Positions 56,691 through 64,000 of a DNA stretch of 64,000 nt are shown piece by piece. The translations under genes were made by a program, and so were the position numbers. Source of the stretch: Lapidilactobacillus concavus DSM 17758 (lineage in GTDB: Bacteria > Bacillota > Bacilli > Lactobacillales > Lactobacillaceae); contig NZ_AZFX01000004.1 in assembly GCF_001435835.1 (NCBI RefSeq), positions 20,505 through 84,504 on the forward strand, read 5' to 3'. Positions within the stretch are counted from its first letter, which is position 1; each line of letters opens with the position of its first letter. Under the pieces are notes generated by a model. The model was not told where the DNA came from, searched no databases, and saw nothing but the letters and a program-made list of their open reading frames with translations.

Positions 56691-57097
56691 GTGAAAACCT
56701 GGCAAACGCACTTAATGGCATTGCACTCGCTTATTTAGGTGATGGGGTCTATGAAGTTTTTGTTCGGATGCACTTGTTGGAGAAGGGCGTTACGCGCCCC
56801 AATCAACTTCAGAAGCAAGCCGTTCAGTTTGTTTCTGCAAAAGCTCAAGCAGATATGATTGATACCTTAGCTCAGCAAGAATTACTGACCAGTAAAGAAC
56901 TCGATGTTTATCACCGTGGCCGAAACGCGAAAAGCTATACCAAAGCTAAACATACGGATGTGATTACCTATCGGATGTCGACGGGTTTTGAAGCCTTATT
57001 CGGTTATCTAAAGCTCACCGATCAGAACGAACGCATCGAAGAATTAGCCAAATGGTGTATTGACCACGTCGAAAGGAAGTTAGCAGCCCATGAATGA
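56687..57097 (+). CDS. mrnC: Mini-ribonuclease III
   Basis: The 136-residue protein has the RNase III catalytic domain without a dsRNA-binding domain. The motif [14 protein letters not shown] (about residues 13-26) carries the catalytic aspartate. [20 protein letters not shown] (about 70-89) is typical of MrnC. It trims 23S rRNA precursors in Firmicutes. Placement between cysS and rlmB is conserved, and it overlaps both. Confidence 0.92.
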   Translation: MSENLANALNGIALAYLGDGVYEVFVRMHLLEKGVTRPNQLQKQAVQFVSAKAQADMIDTLAQQELLTSKELDVYHRGRNAKSYTKAKHTDVITYRMSTGFEALFGYLKLTDQNERIEELAKWCIDHVERKLAAHE

Positions 57098-58028
57098 TTG
57101 TCGTTTTTCATCATCAAAGGGTCCAAAACCAATGACTAAAAAGAAATCGGCACGTCGGACTGGAAGCTTTAAGCCACAAGAAGAGACCCATCAATCTAAA
57201 CGTGATCGCCATTCTGACGAGCGTTTACCTCAGAATACCACGCATTCAGACCGTCATATTGAGCCTGCGCAAGAGCAAGAAGAAGCCGATTTTATTTATG
57301 GCAAGCATGCCGCACTGGAATTTATCCATTCTGGTGACCCACGTACGGTCAATAAAATATTCTTACAAAAGGGATTGCGTGGTGAAATTGCCACTGAGGC
57401 GCATCACTTCGCAGAGACACAAAAGTTGGTCCTGCAAGAGGTGCCGAAAGCTAAGCTTGATCAACTCACCGCGGACGCTAATCATCAAGGAATTCTACTA
57501 ACCTTGTCGCCTTATCAGTACCACACGATTCAGGAACTGTTGGATAAAGCCGCGGAAGCCAATGAGGAACCGTTGCTGCTGATCCTAGATAATTTGAACG
57601 ATCCGCATAATTTGGGCTCAATCTTAAGAACCGCGGATGCAATTGGTGCACACGGGGTGATTATTCCTAAACGGCGAGCAGTTGGGATTACCGGTGTTGT
57701 TGCGAAGACCGCTGCAGGTGCTCTTGAACATGTTCTAGTGAGTCGAGTCACTAACTTGGCTGCGACAATCGATGAGTTGAAAGAAAAAGGTGTCTGGATT
57801 TTTGGGACAGCCATGTCTGGCGAGGATTATCGTCAGTGGAATAGTCGTGGCCCGATTGCCTTAGTGATTGGTAACGAAGGGAAAGGAATCTCAACGCTGG
57901 TTGCCAAAAAAGTTGACGGCATGGTCACAATTCCGATGATCGGACATGTTCAGAGTCTGAATGCGAGTGTTGCAACTTCTATTTTGCTTTATCATATTTT
58001 TGATCAACGACATCCGCTGGAACCTTGA
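57090..58028 (+). CDS. rlmB: 23S rRNA (guanosine-2'-O-)-methyltransferase RlmB
   Basis: The 312-residue SpoU/TrmH-family enzyme has a basic, disordered N-terminus (about residues 1-65), a substrate-binding domain ([10 protein letters not shown]) and a knotted SAM-binding domain. The domain has [21 protein letters not shown] (about 166-186), IGNEGKGIS, and [19 protein letters not shown]. It methylates a guanosine in 23S rRNA, by family. The ATG at 57090 overlaps mrnC; an in-frame ATG at 57132 also has a possible ribosome binding site. Confidence 0.92.
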   Translation: MNDCRFSSSKGPKPMTKKKSARRTGSFKPQEETHQSKRDRHSDERLPQNTTHSDRHIEPAQEQEEADFIYGKHAALEFIHSGDPRTVNKIFLQKGLRGEIATEAHHFAETQKLVLQEVPKAKLDQLTADANHQGILLTLSPYQYHTIQELLDKAAEANEEPLLLILDNLNDPHNLGSILRTADAIGAHGVIIPKRRAVGITGVVAKTAAGALEHVLVSRVTNLAATIDELKEKGVWIFGTAMSGEDYRQWNSRGPIALVIGNEGKGISTLVAKKVDGMVTIPMIGHVQSLNASVATSILLYHIFDQRHPLEP

Positions 58029-58093
58029 GTTCGTGAGGTTTGAGAAATATATTGCAAAATAACTTAAGATAAACACTAGTTCTCTTTTAAACA

Positions 58094-58108
58094 AACTGAG
58101 AATCAGTT
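58094..58108 (+). promoter_or_regulatory. Perfect dyad overlapping the sigH promoter region
   Basis: AACTGA-GAA-TCAGTT is a perfect inverted repeat. It ends directly at a -10-like TTAGAAT (58107-58113) ahead of the sigma factor gene. It is a plausible operator. Confidence 0.4.
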
Positions 58109-58130
58109 AGAATGAAATTGTCAAAAACCG

Positions 58131-58156
58131 CCCATAAAAGGAGTGACTTTTATGGG
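58131..58156 (+). promoter_or_regulatory. Hairpin covering the sigH ribosome binding site and start codon
   Basis: CCCATAAAAG (58131-58140) and CTTTTATGGG (58147-58156) are perfect complements around GAGTGA. The Shine-Dalgarno AAAGGAG spans the left arm and loop, and the ATG (58152-58154) lies in the right arm. The mRNA could therefore block its own translation start. Confidence 0.6.
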
Positions 58157-58763
58157 TTCAAATACTGAAGAGTTAACATTAGTGAGAGCTGTTCAGACAC
58201 GTAGTGATTCCGCTGCCCTGGAAGCACTACTCAATAAATATCGGCCAATGATTAATTTGGCAATGTCCAAGTTTTATTTGCGTAACTTCGATCGAGAGGA
58301 TTGGCTGCAAGAAGCGAGAATCGTTTGTTACCAGACTTGCTTGCTTTATGAAACGAACCATAATTGTCAGTTTGGCTCGTTTTTTAAACTGAGGCTCTAC
58401 AATCACTTGCGTAATATTCTACGCTATGAGCTGGCAACCAAACGTATATCGAATCAGAATTGTCGCTCGTTAGACGAGATGCTGATCCAAGAGAGTGAAG
58501 CCACTCTCCAGCGCCCGTTTATTGCTGAACCGGGAATTGTGCAGCAGTTGAATCTTGAACGCTATTTGACGAGCTTGTCTTACCTTGAATTGCAGGCATT
58601 TCAAGTTGTGGTCAAACAGAAGGAGGCTGGCGAAGTTTGTCGCTTGTTAGGCTGTACTGAAAAACAATTATTTCGTGCGGCCGAACGCTGTCACCAAAAG
58701 TTAAAACGTCATCTGGACCAGTCATCTGCTGATCAGCTTGATCAAGATGGCGATGTGCTATGA
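58152..58763 (+). CDS. Sigma-70 family factor, SigH/ComX-like
   Basis: The 203-residue protein has a sigma region 2 core: EALLNKYRPMINLAMSKFYL (about residues 23-42) and DREDWLQEARIVCYQTCLLY (about 47-66). A helical region 4 at the C-terminus includes LSYLELQAFQVVVKQKEAGE and CTEKQLFRAAERCHQKLKRH. Position between rlmB and rpmG is that of SigH in Bacillus and ComX/SigH in lactobacilli. A role in late competence genes is likely by family; the DNA-binding specificity cannot be read. A hairpin covers its start. Confidence 0.82.
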   Translation: MGSNTEELTLVRAVQTRSDSAALEALLNKYRPMINLAMSKFYLRNFDREDWLQEARIVCYQTCLLYETNHNCQFGSFFKLRLYNHLRNILRYELATKRISNQNCRSLDEMLIQESEATLQRPFIAEPGIVQQLNLERYLTSLSYLELQAFQVVVKQKEAGEVCRLLGCTEKQLFRAAERCHQKLKRHLDQSSADQLDQDGDVL

Positions 58764-58847
58764 ATGAAGATTCTTGTATCCGGTCAGTGCATTTGATTTG
58801 GTTGTTCAATCAGGACCAACATTTTTTACGGCGTCTATTTGAATGCG

Positions 58848-58876
58848 TTGATTTCTTAACGCAATTATGCTAACTT
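58848..58876 (+). promoter_or_regulatory. Promoter of rpmG-secE
   Basis: TTGATT (58848-58853) and TAACTT (58871-58876) are 17 bases apart, with TG one base before the -10. Confidence 0.6.
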
Positions 58877-58903
58877 AAGTAGTAATCATTAAGGTGGTAG
58901 AAT

Positions 58904-59053
58904 ATGGCTGGAAAAAAAGTAGCATTAGCTTGTACGGTTTGTGGTTCGCGTAATTATACGATTACCGAAAATGCCCAACGAGCTGAACGATTAGAAGTTC
59001 GTAAATTCTGCAAACACTGTGGGAAACACACTTTGCATAAAGAAACTCGTTAA
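58904..59053 (+). CDS. rpmG: 50S ribosomal protein L33
   Basis: This 49-residue protein reads [16 protein letters not shown] at its start and has two zinc-binding cysteine pairs (CTVC and CKHC) and the end KHTLHKETR. It is the cysteine-containing form of L33. AAGGTGG precedes the ATG. It is placed directly upstream of secE and nusG, the usual order in Firmicutes. Confidence 0.94.
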   Translation: MAGKKVALACTVCGSRNYTITENAQRAERLEVRKFCKHCGKHTLHKETR

Positions 59054-59114
59054 TCTTGATTCAGTCAGGAGTAACACCTGGGTTTCATAGCTTGTATTGA
59101 TAAGGAGTTTTAAG

Positions 59115-59300
59115 ATGAAACGTCTTTTTAGATTCTTTGGTAGTGTTGGACATGAGATGAAATTGGTAACTTGGCCAACAATGAAGCAAACGCGTCATGA
59201 TAACTGGACGGTTCTTTCAACGTCGATTTTATTTGCTTTATTCTTTGCGCTGTGCGATTTTGTGATCAATAAGGGTCTGGCAACATTTATTTTGAAGTAA
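59115..59300 (+). CDS. secE: Preprotein translocase subunit SecE
   Basis: The 61-residue protein has the SecE amphipathic helix with the conserved VTWPTMKQTRHD (about residues 18-29) and one membrane segment (about 33-55). It stabilises SecY in the membrane. AAGGAG precedes the ATG. It is co-transcribed with rpmG. Confidence 0.92.
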   Translation: MKRLFRFFGSVGHEMKLVTWPTMKQTRHDNWTVLSTSILFALFFALCDFVINKGLATFILK

Positions 59301-59315
59301 AACGTGACTTTAGGT

Positions 59316-59384
59316 TTGATTATTCCTTAGAGTCTGTTAGAATATAGCTATTGAGAAAAAACTTCGTATGCGCGGAGTTTTTTT
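59316..59384 (+). promoter_or_regulatory. nusG promoter followed closely by a terminator-like hairpin
   Basis: TTGATT (59316-59321) and extended -10 TGTTAGAAT (-10 at 59338-59343) are 16 bases apart. A hairpin AAAACTTCG/CGCGGAGTTTT (about 59357-59379) with a T tract follows within 15 bases of the predicted start. It could end secE transcripts or attenuate nusG. Confidence 0.55.
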
Positions 59385-59410
59385 ATTTTGCAAAAAAAGG
59401 ATGAGATTAA

Positions 59411-59959
59411 ATGGTCGAATCGATCAAGAAACAATGGTATGTCTTACATACTTATTCAGGCTATGAAAACAAAGTCAAAGCGAATCTTGAATCGCGTGCG
59501 CAATCAATGGGGATGGAGAACAACATTTTCCGTGTGATCGTCCCAGAACAAGAAGAGCAAGAAGTTAAAAACGGTAAAGAAAAAACTGAGTTACACAAAA
59601 CATTTCCTGGCTATGTACTGGTCGAAATGGTCATGACCGATCAGGCATGGTTTATCGTTCGTAACACGCCGGGTGTGACAGGCTTCGTTGGTAGTCATGG
59701 TTCTGGTAGCAAGCCTGCGCCATTGCTTGATAGCGAGATCGAACACATCCTTCATGAGTTGGGAATCAGCAAGCGTCATAGTGATATCTCGTTTGATGAG
59801 GGCGAAACAATCAAAATTGTTGAGGGTGCGTTTGCGAACCTGACCGGTAAGATTACCGAAGTCGATCCTGAAAAACTCAAGTTAAAGGTCAACATCGATA
59901 TGTTCGGCCGTGAGACCAGCACCGAATTAGATTTCGACCAAGTTGACAAGTTGGTTTAA
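59411..59959 (+). CDS. nusG: Transcription termination/antitermination factor NusG
   Basis: The 182-residue protein has an N-terminal NGN domain (KKQWYVLHTYSGYENKVKANL, about residues 6-26; KTFPGYVLVEM, about 60-70; RNTPGVTGFVG) and a C-terminal KOW domain (VEGAFANLTGKITEVDPEK). NusG binds RNA polymerase and modulates pausing and termination. It has its own promoter and leader. Confidence 0.97.
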   Translation: MVESIKKQWYVLHTYSGYENKVKANLESRAQSMGMENNIFRVIVPEQEEQEVKNGKEKTELHKTFPGYVLVEMVMTDQAWFIVRNTPGVTGFVGSHGSGSKPAPLLDSEIEHILHELGISKRHSDISFDEGETIKIVEGAFANLTGKITEVDPEKLKLKVNIDMFGRETSTELDFDQVDKLV

Positions 59960-59964
59960 ACCTA

Positions 59965-59994
59965 TTGCTATTTAGGTTGTAAGTATGCTATATT
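59965..59994 (+). promoter_or_regulatory. Promoter of rplK-rplA
   Basis: TTGCTA (59965-59970) and TATATT (59989-59994) are 18 bases apart, with TG one base before the -10. Confidence 0.6.
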
Positions 59995-60016
59995 GTTCAA
60001 GTATGTTTTGATACAT

Positions 60017-60051
60017 GTGGGAGGAGAAATTACTATCTCCATCATAACCAC
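60017..60051 (+). promoter_or_regulatory. Candidate L1-binding leader element, copy 1
   Basis: GTGGGAGGAGA begins an element closed by TCTCCATCATAACCAC. GTGG pairs with CCAC, and GGAGA with TCTCC, leaving an asymmetric internal loop like the L1 site on 23S rRNA. It is 26 bases before rplK. A second copy precedes rplA. Confidence 0.6.
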
Positions 60052-60077
60052 AACACGGACTAAGGAGGTTTTGTCTC

Positions 60078-60503
60078 GTGGCAAAAAAAGTAGCAAACAT
60101 TGTTAAGTTACAAATTCCTGCAGGGAAAGCAACACCAGCTCCTCCAGTAGGACCAGCATTGGGTCAAGCCGGGATTAACATCATGGGCTTCACAAAGGAT
60201 TTCAATGCTCGTACTGCTGATCAAGCAGGTATGATTATTCCTGTTGTTATTACGGTATACGAGGATCGTTCATTTGACTTCGTTACTAAGACACCACCAG
60301 CTGCTGTCTTACTCAAAAAAGCTGCAGGTGTAGAGCATGGTTCAGGTGAGCCTAACACGAAGAAGGTTGCTAAGGTCACTAAGGATCAAGTTCGTCAGAT
60401 CGCTGAAACCAAAATGCAAGACCTAAACGCCGCTGATGTTGAAGCAGCAATGCGCATGGTTGAAGGTACTGCAAGAAGCATGGGCTTTGAAGTCACTGAC
60501 TAA
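60078..60503 (+). CDS. rplK: 50S ribosomal protein L11
   Basis: The 141-residue protein has the L11 pattern: [20 protein letters not shown] near the N-terminus (about residues 9-28), [18 protein letters not shown], and the C-terminal rRNA-binding domain ending [10 protein letters not shown]. The start is GTG after AAGGAGG. It stabilises the GTPase centre and is needed for the stringent response. Confidence 0.97.
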   Translation: MAKKVANIVKLQIPAGKATPAPPVGPALGQAGINIMGFTKDFNARTADQAGMIIPVVITVYEDRSFDFVTKTPPAAVLLKKAAGVEHGSGEPNTKKVAKVTKDQVRQIAETKMQDLNAADVEAAMRMVEGTARSMGFEVTD

Positions 60504-60540
60504 TTGACAGTCGGATAAACAGTGAAAGTTGTTTAATCAA

Positions 60541-60569
60541 GTGGGAGGACCAAACGTCCATTTGACCAC
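60541..60569 (+). promoter_or_regulatory. Candidate L1-binding leader element, copy 2
   Basis: GTGGGAGGACC begins an element closed by GTCCATTTGACCAC. GTGG pairs with CCAC, GGAC with GTCC. It lies between rplK and rplA, 21 bases before rplA. The shape matches copy 1. Confidence 0.6.
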
Positions 60570-60589
60570 ATTTGCAAGGAGGAAAAATA

Positions 60590-61279
60590 ATGCCAAAACA
60601 TGGCAAGAAGTATACTGAAGCATTAAAGCAAGTTGATAAAAACAAACAATATAATGCTGCCGAGGCAGTTGAATTATTAAAGAAAGTTGATTTTGCAAAG
60701 TTTGACGCAACAGTTGAGGTTGCTTACAACCTTTCTGTTGATCCTAAACAAGCAGATCAACAAATCCGTGGTGCCGTTGTTTTACCAAACGGTACAGGTA
60801 AGTCACAAACCGTTGTTGTCTTCGCTGAAGGCGACCAAGCTAAGGCTGCTGAAGCAGCTGGCGCAGATGTTGTCGGCTCTGATGACTTGGTTCAACGCAT
60901 CCAAGACGGTTGGTTGGACTTTGATGTTGCCGTTGCAACACCACCAATGATGGCTAAAGTTGGTCGTTTAGGCCGTGTCTTAGGACCTAAAGGCTTGATG
61001 CCTAACCCTAAGACGGGTACAGTTACGATGGATGTAACTAAGGCAATCAACGATGTTAAAGCTGGACAAGTCACATATCGTGTTGACAAGGCTGGTTTGA
61101 TCCACGCCCCAATCGGCAAAATCAGTTTTGATGCTGATAAGTTGATTGAAAACTTCAAGGCTTTCAACGAAGTTATTCTTCGTGCACGTCCTGCTGCAGC
61201 TAAAGGTAATTACATCAAGAGCGTTACTTTGACTTCAACATTTGGTCCTGGTCTTGCTGTTGACTCAAATTCACTTTAA
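60590..61279 (+). CDS. rplA: 50S ribosomal protein L1
   Basis: The 229-residue protein has the L1 signature regions: [20 protein letters not shown] (about residues 33-52), [13 protein letters not shown], and [20 protein letters not shown] (about 124-143). It binds 23S rRNA at the L1 stalk and represses its own operon by binding the mRNA. AAGGAGG precedes the ATG. Two matching mRNA elements are seen upstream. Confidence 0.97.
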   Translation: MPKHGKKYTEALKQVDKNKQYNAAEAVELLKKVDFAKFDATVEVAYNLSVDPKQADQQIRGAVVLPNGTGKSQTVVVFAEGDQAKAAEAAGADVVGSDDLVQRIQDGWLDFDVAVATPPMMAKVGRLGRVLGPKGLMPNPKTGTVTMDVTKAINDVKAGQVTYRVDKAGLIHAPIGKISFDADKLIENFKAFNEVILRARPAAAKGNYIKSVTLTSTFGPGLAVDSNSL

Positions 61280-61379
61280 GCAATCAATGGCGTTGTTTTA
61301 GATGACGCTGGAGAAATGATTGATCAGACTCGAATGAGTTTGACAAATGCTTATTTAGATGCTATTCTGATTTAAGTAT

Positions 61380-61482
61380 CTTTTTCTACCGAAGACTCAG
61401 GTGACTTATGTCTTAATATCCTGGCGAGGCCAGATGATAACGTCAGTTAACCTCTGTGTCTTTGGGCACAGAGGTTTTATTT
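61380..61482 (+). ncRNA. L10 leader (ribosomal protein L10-L12 autoregulatory element)
   Basis: The 247-base gap before rplJ holds the conserved leader, with CTACCGAAGACTCAGGTGAC and AATATCCTGGCGAGGCCAG. It is followed by an intrinsic terminator, AACCTCTGTG (61449-61458) with CACAGAGGTT (61467-61476) and TTTTA. In the family, binding of the L10(L12)4 complex to the leader promotes termination. Confidence 0.8.
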
Positions 61483-61526
61483 GGTTAAAAGGTAAGAAGA
61501 AATAATCATAAGTGGAGGTGAAATAA

Positions 61527-62030
61527 ATGAGCGAAGCAATTATCGCAAAGAAAGCTGTTGTCGTTGATGATATCTATGATAAATTCAACCGTGCCAAAGC
61601 TGTTGTCGTTGTCGATTATTTAGGTTTAACGGTTGCTGAAGCAACAGAATTACGTAAACAATTACGTGAAGCTGGTGTGGAACTAAAAGTCGTTAAGAAT
61701 ACTTATTTACGTCGTGCTGCCGACAAAGCTGGTTATGAAGGCTTAGATGATACGTTTACTGGCCCAACTGCTGTTGCCTTTTCATATGACGACGTTGTTG
61801 CACCTGCCCGCGTACTTTCGAAGTTTGCTAAGAGTGTTGACGCCCTTGAAATCAAAGGTGGCATCATTGAAGGCAAGGTTTCTGATCTTGCAACAATCAA
61901 CGAATTGGCTTCATTACCAAGTCGCGAAGGTTTGTTATCAATGTTACTTTCTGTATTACAAGCACCTGTTCGCAACGTTGCCTATGCAGTTAAGGCTGTT
62001 GCAGATTCAAAAGATGAACCAGCTGCATAA
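61527..62030 (+). CDS. rplJ: 50S ribosomal protein L10
   Basis: The 167-residue protein has the N-terminal rRNA-binding domain: [20 protein letters not shown] (about residues 10-29), [26 protein letters not shown]-terminal helix carries L12 dimers. GGAGGTGA precedes the ATG. It is controlled by the L10 leader. Confidence 0.97.
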   Translation: MSEAIIAKKAVVVDDIYDKFNRAKAVVVVDYLGLTVAEATELRKQLREAGVELKVVKNTYLRRAADKAGYEGLDDTFTGPTAVAFSYDDVVAPARVLSKFAKSVDALEIKGGIIEGKVSDLATINELASLPSREGLLSMLLSVLQAPVRNVAYAVKAVADSKDEPAA

Positions 62031-62068
62031 TTTCAATTACAAATAATTTTCTATTGGAGGAAAATAAC

Positions 62069-62437
62069 ATGGCTTTAGATACACAAGCAATTGTTGATCA
62101 ATTAAAAGATGCAACAATCCTAGAATTAAACGATTTAGTTAAAGCAATCGAAGAAGAATTTGGCGTTTCAGCTGCTGCTCCTGTAGCTGCTGCTGGTGCT
62201 GCTGGCCCTGCTGCTGATGCAGAACCTACAGAAGTTAACGTTGAATTAACTGAAGTTGGCCAAGAAAAAGTTAAAGTTATCAAGGCTGTTCGTGAAATCA
62301 CTGACCTTGGCTTGAAAGATGCTAAAGGCTTAGTTGACAAAGCACCTTCAAACGTTAAAGAAGGCGTAACACCTGAAGAAGCTGAAGAAATCAAAGCTAA
62401 ACTTGAGGCCGTTGGTGCTACAGTTACAGTTAAATAA
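62069..62437 (+). CDS. rplL: 50S ribosomal protein L7/L12
   Basis: The 122-residue protein has the dimerisation N-terminus ([20 protein letters not shown]), an Ala/Pro-rich hinge (about residues 38-52) and the C-terminal domain with [20 protein letters not shown] (about 67-86). It recruits translation factors. Its codon choice is strongly biased (GCT, GAA, AAA), as for highly expressed genes. GGAGG precedes the ATG. Confidence 0.97.
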   Translation: MALDTQAIVDQLKDATILELNDLVKAIEEEFGVSAAAPVAAAGAAGPAADAEPTEVNVELTEVGQEKVKVIKAVREITDLGLKDAKGLVDKAPSNVKEGVTPEEAEEIKAKLEAVGATVTVK

Positions 62438-62461
62438 TTAGATTGAATCTCAATCTTCTTG

Positions 62462-62508
62462 TATCCCTTTGAGTCGCCGTTAACCGGTGATTTGAAGGGA
62501 TTTTTTTG
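62462..62508 (+). terminator. Terminator after rplL
   Basis: ATCCCTT (from about 62463) pairs with AAGGGAT (ending about 62503), with an inner paired segment and seven T residues after it. Confidence 0.82.
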
Positions 62509-62581
62509 TGCCACAAATGAGATAGAAACCGATATAAATTGATTAGAATATTGAACTGAACCCCAAACATTGGACTAAAAT

Positions 62582-63397
62582 TTAAGCTACTTTCTGGGTG
62601 GTGAGAATTCGATAATTTATCGGACTCTTGCCACCCAGTTTTGTTTTGGTCCTTGTATGATTATAATATTCTATCCACCTTGTTATTGTATCAGCTACTT
62701 CTTCTAAGCTATCAAACTTTCTCTGGTAATATACTTCAGATTTCATAATGTGAAAAAAGCTTTCCATTGGCGCATTATCCAGGTAGGTCGCTTTCCGTGA
62801 CATACTCTGAAACATTCGATTATCTTTTAAAACCTTTACCCATTGTTTGTTTTGGTAGTGAAAGCCTTGATCCGAGTGCACAGTAGTTCGATAACCTAAA
62901 CATTTTGGGATTTGTTTGATGGCATCTTTTAAAACATTAACTGCGAATTCTACAGTTGGATGTGATGACATCGCATAACTAATTACTTCACCTGAAAACA
63001 AATCATAAATACACGTGAAATACGCACACTCATTAGTCGTTTGTTTACCCCAACGAATTTCAGTTATATCTGTCGTTAATTTCTGATATGGGCGATCTGT
63101 CATAAAACGTCGATTATATCGGTTAACTGCGACTGTACCAACTTTCCCTTTATACGAATTATATTTGTTCTTTTTCTTATTGAAAGCAGAGGAAAGCAGA
63201 TTTAACTCGCGCATAATTCTTAAAACTCGCTTATGGTTAATTGACAATCCCATCTCCTTAAGCTGATTAGTTACCTGTCGATACCCAGCAGCCGGGACGT
63301 TGTTTTTAATATCAGTGATCAACTGTTTGACGCTTGCGTCTTTATCTTCAGTAGGCAAAGAAACCTTAATCGCGTACATAAAAGTACTTTTGGCCAT
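62582..63397 (-). CDS. IS150-group transposase OrfB (integrase core)
   Basis: The 271-residue listed frame contains the DDE integrase core: first Asp in KLTTDITEIRWG (about residues 87-98), second Asp in TVHSDQGFHYQNKQW (about 153-167), and Glu in NAPMESFFHIMKSE (about 188-201). The frame is open further upstream (RQRAQIIEELRSKYKL and before), so OrfB is likely made only as an OrfA-OrfB fusion by -1 frameshifting. An ATG at 63397 may give a shorter protein. Confidence 0.88.
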   Translation of the reverse strand: MAKSTFMYAIKVSLPTEDKDASVKQLITDIKNNVPAAGYRQVTNQLKEMGLSINHKRVLRIMRELNLLSSAFNKKKNKYNSYKGKVGTVAVNRYNRRFMTDRPYQKLTTDITEIRWGKQTTNECAYFTCIYDLFSGEVISYAMSSHPTVEFAVNVLKDAIKQIPKCLGYRTTVHSDQGFHYQNKQWVKVLKDNRMFQSMSRKATYLDNAPMESFFHIMKSEVYYQRKFDSLEEVADTITRWIEYYNHTRTKTKLGGKSPINYRILTTQKVA

Positions 63398-63438
63398 ACC
63401 AACTACTTTGAGAATATTTGTGAGCTTGTACTTAGACC

Positions 63439-63972
63439 TTAATTCTTCGATGATTTGCGCTCTTTGTCTCGTTGTGATTGAACCAAGGCCCTCAATTTTT
63501 TTAAATAATCATTCTCAATTTGAAGTAGCTCATTTTCTTCGCGTAACCGCTCAAGCTCGGTTTGCTTTTTCTTGTTTTTACCCTGTTTATCTGCAGACAT
63601 AATTTTAGGCCGACCTCTCACTGAATACAGCGCGTCTATTCCGTCTGCTTCAAGTTTACGTTTCCAAGCCCAAATGGTTGATGGCTCAGATATATTGAAA
63701 TGTAAAGCAGTCTCGGATAAAGAGGCGTTATTCGTTTTCAACCATTTTAAAACATTTACCTTGAATGAACCATCATAAATAAATGTTGGTCTTCTAACTT
63801 CAAGTCCTTCTTCGCCGAATACTTGATATTGATTAACCCATTTAAGAATGGACGCATCTGACTTGATACCGTATTTGCGTGCAAGTTGACCGATCCCAAC
63901 AGAAGAATTGAGATATTCTTGAACAACTCTAAACTTAAACTCTTTCGCGAATTTTATAATCAAGTTAGCCAC
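63439..63972 (-). CDS. IS150-group transposase OrfA (helix-turn-helix)
   Basis: The 177-residue protein has two helix-turn-helix units: QEYLNSSVGIGQLARKYGI (about residues 18-36) and SLSETALHFNISEPSTIWAW (about 85-104), followed by a leucine-zipper-like coiled coil (LERLREENELLQIENDYLKKL). The start is GTG. A slippery A7 run (63496-63502 on the plus strand as T7) follows the coiled coil at DYLKKL and leads into OrfB. Confidence 0.88.
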   Translation of the reverse strand: MANLIIKFAKEFKFRVVQEYLNSSVGIGQLARKYGIKSDASILKWVNQYQVFGEEGLEVRRPTFIYDGSFKVNVLKWLKTNNASLSETALHFNISEPSTIWAWKRKLEADGIDALYSVRGRPKIMSADKQGKNKKKQTELERLREENELLQIENDYLKKLRALVQSQRDKERKSSKN

Positions 63973-64000
63973 CCATGTTGATTGATCAAAAAATGGTCAA

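Larger units (their letters stand above)
62552..64000 (-). mobile_element. IS3-family insertion sequence, IS150 group (cut by the window edge)
   Basis: Two overlapping frames, OrfA and OrfB, occupy 62582-63972 on the minus strand. The right-hand end near 62552 reads TGAACTGAACCCCAAAC, typical of IS150-type terminal repeats that begin with TG. The other end lies outside the window, so repeat identity and target duplication cannot be checked. It is inserted about 45 bases after the rplL terminator. Both frames look intact. Confidence 0.85.

Overview
The window is a core stretch of a chromosome from a low-to-mid-GC lactic acid bacterium, most likely a member of the Lactobacillaceae. Evidence for this includes an adhE tail next to zwf, a biodegradative ornithine decarboxylase of the Lactobacillus type, a dUTPase and Mini-RNase III of lactobacillar form, an LmrCD-like exporter, and the gene order gltX-cysS-mrnC-rlmB-sigH-rpmG-secE-nusG-rplKA-rplJL. 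No tRNA, rRNA, CRISPR array or prophage was recognised. Species cannot be assigned by eye.

Layout: 0-11 kb holds the adhE 3' end, zwf, dinB, argS with a structured leader, argR, a lone EIIA(Glc)-type PTS protein, fumC, and an Rrf2 regulator with an osmoprotectant ABC transporter whose permease and binding protein are fused. 11-17.5 kb carries two FMN reductases on the minus strand (one fused to a PAS domain with a flavinylation-like tail), then a MarR regulator and a heterodimeric ABC exporter. 17.7-23 kb is a degenerate accessory locus: an Rgg-type regulator, a single-module NRPS (A-PCP-C-like) and an MFS exporter, all broken by frameshifts, a 14-bp tandem duplication and a nonsense codon. 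23-28.5 kb has a cystathionine/methionine lyase-like PLP protein and a divergent ornithine decarboxylase/amino-acid permease pair. 28.7-32.9 kb is a ugpCAEB-like ABC operon on the minus strand.

33-44.5 kb contains small regulators and acetyltransferases, a second broken Rgg gene beside a membrane protein, a LURP-one-like protein, a HAD phosphatase, ung, pta, tsaE, a DnaQ-like exonuclease, exoA, murB and a YhdH-type reductase. 44.8-49.3 kb is a polyamine uptake operon (XRE-cupin regulator plus potABCD). 49.3-62.5 kb runs from an aldo-keto reductase through dut, radA, a PIN-TRAM membrane protein, gltX, cysS, mrnC, rlmB, a SigH/ComX-like sigma factor, rpmG, secE and nusG to the L11/L1 and L10/L12 operons. 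An IS150-group IS3 element, cut by the window edge, follows rplL.

How the parts fit: zwf, adhE, pta and fumC are central carbon and redox genes, and pta and the FMN reductases have cre-like sites. Ornithine decarboxylase with its permease would make and export putrescine, while potABCD would import polyamines. The most notable points are the decayed NRPS-MFS-Rgg locus, a perfect hairpin that encloses the sigH ribosome binding site and start codon, the tandem flavinylation-like tail of the FMN reductase-PAS fusion, and several unlabelled operator-like repeats. Everything here comes from reading the sequence; no searches were run.
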